Shown: positions 52,357-57,795 of the stretch, in pieces
Layout of the letters: the number at the start of each line of letters is the position of its first letter
Position numbering within the stretch: position 1 is the first letter of the stretch
From: Hyphomicrobiales bacterium
Lineage (GTDB): Bacteria > Pseudomonadota > Alphaproteobacteria > Rhizobiales > Rhizobiaceae
Assembly: GCA_900473205.1 (NCBI GenBank)
Contig: UCLB01000013.1
Location: forward strand, 1-57,795
Length of the DNA stretch: 57,795 nt
Direction of reading: 5' to 3'
Program-made: the position numbers and the translations under genes
The notes under the pieces: model-generated
The model's input: only the letters and a program-made list of their open reading frames with translations
What the model was told of the DNA's origin: nothing
Databases searched by the model: none

Positions 52357-53052
52357 ATGCCAGGCAATTCTTCAGGTGTTGCAGCTGTTGAACGGGCTGT
52401 TTCGATGCTGGAAGCTTTTACGGACGTCGACTATGCGTTGACGCTGGGTGAGCTTGCGCGTCGCACGGAACTCGACAAATCCACGGTCCTTCGCATTGCG
52501 CGTTCGCTCGCCAAATCCTCCATGCTTGTCCGCAATGAAGATGCCAGCTGGCGGCTTGGGCCGAAGCTCGTGCGTCTCGGCGGTCTGTATCAATCCACAT
52601 TCAAATCATCGACGGTTGTCGAGCCTCTGCTCGCGCAGATCAGCGATGAGAGCGGCGAAAGTGCTGCGGTCTATATCAAGGAAGGTGACGTGCGCGTTTG
52701 CCTTCATCGCCATGACTCGACGCAGTCCATCCGCCATTCTGCCCGCGTGGGCGACACGATGCCGCTGGATCGTGGTGCGCCGGGGCGCGTCATTCTGGCT
52801 TTCACGGGTGTCTCCGGAAAAATCTACGACGACATTCGCGCACAGGGCTTTCATGTCACCATCGGTGAGCGCGATCCGCAGGTTGCCAGCATCGCCGTGC
52901 CGATCTACCGCGAAGGTCAGGCCCTGTTCGGCTCTCTGGCCTTGACCGGTCCGCCATCGCGTTTCGGCGACGAAGCCATATCCAAAAATCTCGACATTCT
53001 CCGCGTTGCCGCACGCAAGCTCAGCACCGCGCTTGGAGGACATCCCGGCTAG
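52357..53052 (+). CDS. IclR-family transcriptional regulator
   Basis: Regulator of 231 residues. N-terminal winged HTH about 5-70 (LTLGELARRTELDKSTVLRIARSL) and C-terminal IclR effector domain (SGESAAVYIKEGDVRVCLHRHDS; GAPGRVILAF; IAVPIYREGQALFGSLALTGP). GGGAGG precedes the ATG at 52357 by 11 bases; an in-frame ATG at 52312 lies inside the operator. It is followed by the TctCBA transporter and is divergent from the dehydrogenase gene, so it probably controls the whole 2-hydroxyacid cluster. A GC stem GCGGG/CCCGC follows its stop. Confidence 0.93.
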   Translation: MPGNSSGVAAVERAVSMLEAFTDVDYALTLGELARRTELDKSTVLRIARSLAKSSMLVRNEDASWRLGPKLVRLGGLYQSTFKSSTVVEPLLAQISDESGESAAVYIKEGDVRVCLHRHDSTQSIRHSARVGDTMPLDRGAPGRVILAFTGVSGKIYDDIRAQGFHVTIGERDPQVASIAVPIYREGQALFGSLALTGPPSRFGDEAISKNLDILRVAARKLSTALGGHPG

Positions 53053-53103
53053 TTTCAGAGCGGGTGCCGGGCCCGCATAGCGTTCCTTGGGAGGAGCATA
53101 TCG

Positions 53104-54063
53104 ATGAATATGATGAGAACAGCAGTCTTGGCAGCCAGCACCTTGCTGGCAACGATCGGTTCGGCCCACGCCGAATGGCCGAAAGATCGGCCAATCCAGA
53201 TGATCGTTGCCTTCGCACCTGGCGGCAGCACCGACGTTATGGCGCGCGCCATGCAGCCTTATCTCGAAAAAGAACTCGGCGCTGATATCGTCATCGAAAA
53301 CCGTCCGGGTGCTTCGGGCGAGATCGCCTATACGGCTCTGGCAAAAGCAAAGCCGGATGGCTACACCTTCTCGTTCATCAATACGCCGGGCTTCCTGTCC
53401 ATGCAGGTGCAGAGAAAGCTGGGTTACGATCCAAAGACCATCAAGCCGGTTGCGCGCATCGTCGATGATCCGGCGGCTATCGTTGTGCCTGCTGCGTCCG
53501 AAATCAAAACGCTGGCGGATTTCATCGCAGCGGCAAAGGCAAAGCCCGGTGCGGTTTCCTTCGGCTCGTCGGGCATCGGCACGGATGATCACCTTGCCAT
53601 CATCATTCTGGGGTCGGAAACCGGCACCAAGATTACGCATATTCCGTTCAACGGCGCTGGTGAAACCCGCACGGCAATCCTCGGTTCACAGGTGACCGGC
53701 GGTGGACTTAACGTCAGCGAATTCGGCGGCAACGACACGTCGGGTCTGCGGATGATCAACACCTTCGGCAAAGAGCGCTCGCCGCAGCTTCCAGATGTAC
53801 CGACGGCCATCGAGTCCGGCTTCAATGTCGAGATGACATCCGAGCGCGGCATTGCCGCTCCTCGCGAAGTGCCGGCTGAAATCACCGATCGTTTTGCTGC
53901 TGCCGTCAAGGCAACGCTCGACAATCCGGAGTTCCAGAAGCAGGCAAAGCAGATGGCATTGCCACTGGCCTATCTCAGCGGCCCTGACTGGGAAAAGGAA
54001 ATGCCAACGCGTCTCGCCCGCTTCCAGAAGATTTGGGACACAACGCCTTGGGTGCAGCAATGA
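53104..54063 (+). CDS. tctC: Tripartite tricarboxylate transporter binding protein (TctC)
   Basis: Periplasmic binding protein of 319 residues. Signal peptide about 1-23 (ending GSAHAEW). The mature protein begins WPKDRPIQMIVAFAPGGSTDVMAR, the Bug/TctC family entry motif, with VVIENRPGASGEIAY-like segment near 62-77 (IENRPGASG). It is the high-affinity component of the TctCBA importer. GGGAGGAGC precedes ATG 53104. Ligand likely a di- or tricarboxylate or hydroxyacid, given the surrounding enzymes. Confidence 0.93.
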   Translation: MNMMRTAVLAASTLLATIGSAHAEWPKDRPIQMIVAFAPGGSTDVMARAMQPYLEKELGADIVIENRPGASGEIAYTALAKAKPDGYTFSFINTPGFLSMQVQRKLGYDPKTIKPVARIVDDPAAIVVPAASEIKTLADFIAAAKAKPGAVSFGSSGIGTDDHLAIIILGSETGTKITHIPFNGAGETRTAILGSQVTGGGLNVSEFGGNDTSGLRMINTFGKERSPQLPDVPTAIESGFNVEMTSERGIAAPREVPAEITDRFAAAVKATLDNPEFQKQAKQMALPLAYLSGPDWEKEMPTRLARFQKIWDTTPWVQQ

Positions 54064-54521
54064 GCACGAAGCCTGCAGCAAACGGTCGGGATTATCCCGA
54101 TATTCTTGCGGGTGGCGTGATGATGTTTCTGGGAGCGCTTGGCCTTTGGGCCGGGCGTGACCTGACTTACGGCACTCCGGCGATGATGGGACCGGGTTTT
54201 CTCCCGAAGTCGCTCTGCGCCATCATTGCGCTGATCGGCGCGGTCGTTCTCATCAAGGCACTGTCCAAGCCCCATGAAGCACTGGATGCGATCAATCCCA
54301 AGCCGCTGATCATTCTGGTCGTCGCCATTGCAGGATTTGCCTTCGCCGCCGAAAGCTTCGGCTTCGTCGTCGCAACCATTTGGCTCTTGGTGGTGGGAAG
54401 CCTTGCAGACCCGGAGTCGCGCTGGAAAGAGATTTTGATCTCCACGGCGGTACTCACCTCGCTCGGCGCCCTTCTCTTCGTTTACGGACTTGGCGTTCAG
54501 ATGCCCATCTGGCCCTTCTGA
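54060..54521 (+). CDS. tctB: Tripartite tricarboxylate transporter small membrane subunit (TctB)
   Basis: Four-helix membrane protein of 153 residues (DUF1468/TctB). Helices near 16-36, 52-70, 80-110 and 125-148. GTPAMMGPGFLPKSLCAIIALIG is the conserved core. Its ATG at 54060 overlaps the tctC stop (ATGA). The order tctC-tctB-tctA is the canonical one. Confidence 0.92.
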   Translation: MSTKPAANGRDYPDILAGGVMMFLGALGLWAGRDLTYGTPAMMGPGFLPKSLCAIIALIGAVVLIKALSKPHEALDAINPKPLIILVVAIAGFAFAAESFGFVVATIWLLVVGSLADPESRWKEILISTAVLTSLGALLFVYGLGVQMPIWPF

Positions 54522-54552
54522 TTGCCTTTCCTGACTTGATCGGATTATTTCG

Positions 54553-56061
54553 ATGGCATTTCTCGACGTACTTATGCTTGGCTTCTCGGAGGCCCTGACA
54601 CCCACAAACCTGATGTTCTGTTTCCTCGGTGCGCTGCTGGGAACCCTGATTGGCGTGCTGCCGGGTATCGGACCAACCGCAACCGTGGCAATTCTTCTGC
54701 CCGTTACCTTTTTCCTGCCGCCGCTTGGCGCATTGATCATGCTTTCGGGCATTTTCTACGGGGCGCAATATGGCGGCTCGACGACGGCCATTCTCGTCAA
54801 TCTTCCCGGGGAAGCATCGGCGGTCGTGACAGCCATTGATGGTTATCAAATGGCCAGAAAGGGTAGGGCGGGCGCTGCCTTGGCTATCGCCGCGCTCGGC
54901 TCTTTCTTCGCTGGCACCGTTGCCACCATCGCACTGGCTGTCGCTGGCCCGACATTGTCGTCCTTCGCGCTGTCCTTTGGACCGGCTGAATATGTGGCGC
55001 TGTGTATCTTCGGTCTGCTCGCAGCCACCATTCTGGCCCACGGCTCGGTAGTCAAGGCCATCGGCATGGTCTGCCTCGGCCTCGTGCTGGGCATGGTGGG
55101 TATCGACGTCAACAGCGGCTCGGCCCGTATGACATTCGGATCGACGGATCTTTATGACGGCATCGATTTCGTCGTCATCGCAGTCGGCCTGTTCGGCATT
55201 GCAGAAATCGCCACCAATCTTGAATCCAAGGAAGTGCGCGGCGTTTTGCAAAGCAAGATCGGCAGACTTTGGCCAACGCGCGAAGAATTTAGGGATAGCT
55301 GGGCAGCCGTTCTACGCGGCACCGGTGTCGGCACCATTCTGGGCGTTCTGCCGGGTGGCGGCGCGACCCTGAGCGCGTTCAGCGCCTATTCGGTCGAAAA
55401 GCGCATTTCCAAGACGCCGGAGAAATTCGGTCACGGCGCCATTGCAGGTGTTGCGGGACCGGAAGCTGCGAATAATGCGGGCGCACAGTCTTCGTTCATT
55501 CCGCTTCTGACACTTGGTATTCCGTCCAACTCCATCATGGCCATGATGCTGGGTGCAATGACCATTCACGGCATCACACCCGGTCCATCGGTCATCCAGA
55601 ACCAGCCGGAACTGTTCTGGGGTCTGGTTGCCTCGATGTGGCTTGGCAACGCCATGCTGCTCGTCATCAATCTGCCGCTGATCGGTCTCTGGGTAAAGCT
55701 GCTGCAAATCCCTTATCGCCTGATGTACCCAGCCATTCTGCTGTTCTGCTGCGTCGGTGTGTATAGCGTCAGCAATCGCGGTTTCGATGTGGCTCTGGTC
55801 ATCCTGTTCGGTATCCTCGGCTATGTGCTGCGCAAGGCGAAATGCGAGCCCGGTCCGCTTCTTCTCGGCTTCGTTCTCGGCCCGCTTCTGGAAACGAACC
55901 TGCGCCGCGCCATGCTGCTGTCGCAGGGTGACTGGCTGGTCTTCTTCGAACGCCCGATCAGCGGTGTGCTTCTGGCGGTGACGGCATTGATGCTGCTGAC
56001 CCTCATCCTGCCCGCCATTCGCAAGAACAGAAAAGCCGCCTTCGAGGCGAGCGAAGACTGA
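54553..56061 (+). CDS. tctA: Tripartite tricarboxylate transporter large membrane subunit (TctA)
   Basis: Membrane protein of 502 residues with about 12 helices. TctA signatures are seen: [20 protein letters not shown] near 36-55 and, in the second half, [20 protein letters not shown] near 264-283 (an internal repeat), plus [20 protein letters not shown] near 310-330. It is the transport channel that pairs with TctB. A clean terminator follows it. No strong ribosome site is visible ahead of ATG 54553. Confidence 0.94.
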   Translation: MAFLDVLMLGFSEALTPTNLMFCFLGALLGTLIGVLPGIGPTATVAILLPVTFFLPPLGALIMLSGIFYGAQYGGSTTAILVNLPGEASAVVTAIDGYQMARKGRAGAALAIAALGSFFAGTVATIALAVAGPTLSSFALSFGPAEYVALCIFGLLAATILAHGSVVKAIGMVCLGLVLGMVGIDVNSGSARMTFGSTDLYDGIDFVVIAVGLFGIAEIATNLESKEVRGVLQSKIGRLWPTREEFRDSWAAVLRGTGVGTILGVLPGGGATLSAFSAYSVEKRISKTPEKFGHGAIAGVAGPEAANNAGAQSSFIPLLTLGIPSNSIMAMMLGAMTIHGITPGPSVIQNQPELFWGLVASMWLGNAMLLVINLPLIGLWVKLLQIPYRLMYPAILLFCCVGVYSVSNRGFDVALVILFGILGYVLRKAKCEPGPLLLGFVLGPLLETNLRRAMLLSQGDWLVFFERPISGVLLAVTALMLLTLILPAIRKNRKAAFEASED

Positions 56062-56066
56062 CAGGA

Positions 56067-56088
56067 GGGCGCCGTAAGGCGCCCTTTT
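56067..56088 (+). terminator. Rho-independent terminator of the tct operon
   Basis: GGGCGCC-GTAA-GGCGCCC (7-bp stem) followed by TTTTCGTTTC, starting 6 bases after the tctA stop. The best canonical terminator in the window, and it places the downstream oxidase in its own transcription unit. Confidence 0.9.
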
Positions 56089-56146
56089 CGTTTCGATAGG
56101 GAGAAGCAATTCCCTGCGCTGGCATGATCTAATCTGTGAGCTACCC

Positions 56147-57328
56147 ATGACATCACCTATCAGCCTCTTAACGGCGCGCCGTCTGCGCGGCGTCCTGTCC
56201 CTTGACGATTTCGAACCTCTGGCGCGCCGTTATCTTCCAAAGCCGCTATTCGGCTATATTGCTGGCGCCAGCGAGACCAATGCCTCACTGCGAAACAATG
56301 CGACGGCGTTCCAAGAGATTGCTTTGCAGCCACGGGTGCTGAGGAATGTATCAAGCAGAACCACCAAAACCAGCCTGTTTGGTGAAGAGTGGAGCGCTCC
56401 CTTCGGCATAGCGCCAATGGGCATCAGCGCCTTGATGGCGTATCGGGGTGATCTCGTGCTGGCCAAGGCTGCGCAGGATGCCGACATCCCCATGATCATG
56501 AGCGGCTCGTCCCTGATCCGGCTGGAGGAAATCGTCGAGGCCGCCCCGCGATCATGGTTTCAGGCCTATCTTCCGGGCGAGCCGGATCGGATAGATGCGT
56601 TGATCGACCGCGTCGCTTCGGCCGGGTATAAGACGCTGGTTCTGACGGTGGATACCGCCGTGCTGGCCAATCGCGAGAACAATGTCCGTGCCGGTTTTTC
56701 GACACCCCTTCGACCAAGCCTGCGTCTCGCCTGGCAGGGATTGACCCATCCCGCATGGACCATCGGCACCTTTGGACGCACCATCCTCAATCATGGCATC
56801 CCCCATTTCGAGAACTCCTATGCCACACGGGGTGCGCCGATCCTTGCATCCAATGTCACGCGCGACTTCGGCAAGAAAGATCATCTGAGCTGGGACCATG
56901 TCAGCCGGATCAGGCAGAGATGGGTTGGAAGGCTCATCATCAAAGGTATCCTTCACCCAGAAGACGCGGCTATCGCTGTTGAGCGCGGCGCAGATGGTAT
57001 CATCGTTTCCAATCACGGCGGCAGACAGCTGGATGGTGCTATCGCGCCACTCAAGGCCCTGCCGAGGATCGTGGATGAAGTGGGCGCAGACACCGTTGTC
57101 ATGATCGACGGCGGAATTCGCCGCGGTACGGACATCGTAAAAGCTCTGGCGCTGGGCGCAAAATTCGTCTTCGTCGGTCGCCCATTTCTCTATGCCGCCA
57201 CGGTTGGCGGGCAGGCGGGGGTCTCAAAGGCCGCCAGCATCCTCAAGGATGAGCTTCATCGCAACATGGGCCTGCTGGGTGTGACAGGAATTGACCAATT
57301 GTCTGCCGCAGTCATCGACCGGCGGTAA
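56147..57328 (+). CDS. FMN-dependent alpha-hydroxyacid dehydrogenase/oxidase (LldD-like)
   Basis: Flavoenzyme of 393 residues with a TIM barrel, oxidising L-2-hydroxyacids to 2-oxoacids. FMN_dh signatures: FGYIAGASETNASLRNN near 34-50, PFGIAPMGISAL near 84-95, the active-site SNHGGRQLDG with His290 and Arg293, and VMIDGGIRRGTDIVKALALGA near 320-340. It has its own promoter after the tct terminator. Its position with TctCBA and a D-hydroxyacid dehydrogenase suggests both stereoisomers of a hydroxyacid can be used. The specific substrate is not identifiable. Confidence 0.92.
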   Translation: MTSPISLLTARRLRGVLSLDDFEPLARRYLPKPLFGYIAGASETNASLRNNATAFQEIALQPRVLRNVSSRTTKTSLFGEEWSAPFGIAPMGISALMAYRGDLVLAKAAQDADIPMIMSGSSLIRLEEIVEAAPRSWFQAYLPGEPDRIDALIDRVASAGYKTLVLTVDTAVLANRENNVRAGFSTPLRPSLRLAWQGLTHPAWTIGTFGRTILNHGIPHFENSYATRGAPILASNVTRDFGKKDHLSWDHVSRIRQRWVGRLIIKGILHPEDAAIAVERGADGIIVSNHGGRQLDGAIAPLKALPRIVDEVGADTVVMIDGGIRRGTDIVKALALGAKFVFVGRPFLYAATVGGQAGVSKAASILKDELHRNMGLLGVTGIDQLSAAVIDRR

Positions 57329-57522
57329 AGACCAGATCCTCTCGGATAGCATATGCTCCACTGATCTATAGCAATAATGAAACATTGCAAGATGTTGCCG
57401 TGCTCAAGGAAACTACACTGACCGCCCGCATCGAGCCTGATTGTTTGATCCTTCAAAAGTGTGCTATCCGGAATCTGTTGGCGTAAGGCCGTTATAAATC
57501 GCTTGCGCGTCAGGTTGGAACA

Positions 57523-57795
57523 TTAGCGGATGATTTTATTCTTATCTGCCACCAATCTTCCGCCTTTGAACACTCTCCGATTTTTCGGAAATGCAACCAC
57601 TGCCTCCGGTATGCAGGTAGCTGAAAGAGCTACGAAATCAGCTTTTTTGCCGGTCTGAAGACCGTAGGCGGTTAGGCGAAGCGCTCTAGCGCTTTCGCTC
57701 GTAACAATGTCGAATGAGGCTTCCAACTCGCTATCCGTATAGAAGCCAGAGCGATAGCCAATGATCTCAGCCCGGTGCAGCATATCGCCGTCGCC
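57523..57795 (-). CDS. Cytosine-deaminase-like amidohydrolase (C-terminal fragment)
   Basis: Open at the right edge; 90 residues are visible. GDGDMLHRAEIIGYRSGF and the ending YGLQTGKKADFVALSA...PEAVVAFPKNRRVFKGGRLVAD match the C-terminus of cytosine deaminase/amidohydrolase family enzymes, where the barrel closes with a beta-sandwich strand carrying the 'GK-ADFV' motif. It converges on the hydroxyacid oxidase gene. The 194-bp gap between them shows no gene or terminator, only a distant 9-bp inverted pair. Confidence 0.8.
   Translation of the reverse strand, partial: GDGDMLHRAEIIGYRSGFYTDSELEASFDIVTSESARALRLTAYGLQTGKKADFVALSATCIPEAVVAFPKNRRVFKGGRLVADKNKIIR

Overview
The window looks like chromosomal DNA of a plant-associated alphaproteobacterium of the Rhizobiales, most likely Agrobacterium/Rhizobium. 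The basis is GC-rich coding sequence, very high density of solute-uptake operons, pervasive ATGA/TGATG gene overlaps, a pectin-oligomer locus resembling the Agrobacterium polygalacturonase (pgl/picA) region, and many AraC, RpiR, FCD-GntR, IclR and LysR regulators. Species assignment is inference; I see no rRNA, tRNA, CRISPR array, integrase or complete insertion sequence.

Layout. 1-2049: 3' end of a sugar ABC operon (two MalF/MalG-type permeases, ribokinase). 2273-8732: six-gene sugar operon (TIM-barrel isomerase, binding protein, RbsA-type ATPase, RbsC-type permease, RpiR regulator, PfkB kinase). 8729-16834: AraC regulator divergent from a pectin-oligomer module (two permeases, binding protein, ATPase, GH28 polygalacturonase, GH105 unsaturated uronyl hydrolase). 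16847-22725: hydantoinase, class V PLP enzyme and polar amino-acid ABC system, read toward the left, with an FCD-GntR regulator reading away and a strong operator between them. 22820-23877: UPF0303 protein and a small secreted protein. 24033-29926: NarL-type two-component pair followed by a ferric-iron ABC transporter.

29916-41724 is an accessory redox/detoxification region. On the minus strand are an MFS gene with a frameshift, an aldo/keto reductase, ApbE (FMN transferase) and an exported FMN-binding-domain protein. Divergent from these, behind a LysR gene, lies a plus-strand run: secreted alpha/beta hydrolase, secreted carboxymuconolactone-decarboxylase-like protein, cupin, cytochrome P460-like c-type cytochrome and a DUF4405 membrane cytochrome. 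Together they contain the parts of an extracytoplasmic flavin/heme electron-transfer chain. Two divergent AraC-type genes close the region.

41773-49238 is a stress-type cluster: Tat-exported haloperoxidase-like hydrolase, MFS fused to a monooxygenase-like domain, DoxX, YtcJ-type amidohydrolase, XapX protein, isochorismatase-family hydrolase and a divergent LysR gene. Three of its promoters share ATTGCAAT elements with conserved 23- and 32-bp spacings, suggesting one regulon. 49502-50493 holds two small unknown proteins and a candidate small RNA (a TATAAT box about 100 nt ahead of an orphan terminator).

50498-57328 is a 2-hydroxyacid-type catabolic unit: RraA-family aldolase, D-2-hydroxyacid dehydrogenase, divergent IclR regulator with a near-perfect operator, TctCBA tripartite transporter and an FMN-dependent alpha-hydroxyacid oxidase. 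The window ends inside a minus-strand cytosine-deaminase-like amidohydrolase. No gene-free stretch exceeds 300 bases; the longest (49239-49501, 50252-50497, 2050-2272, 9662-9871, 40618-40818) are described in the entries beside them.
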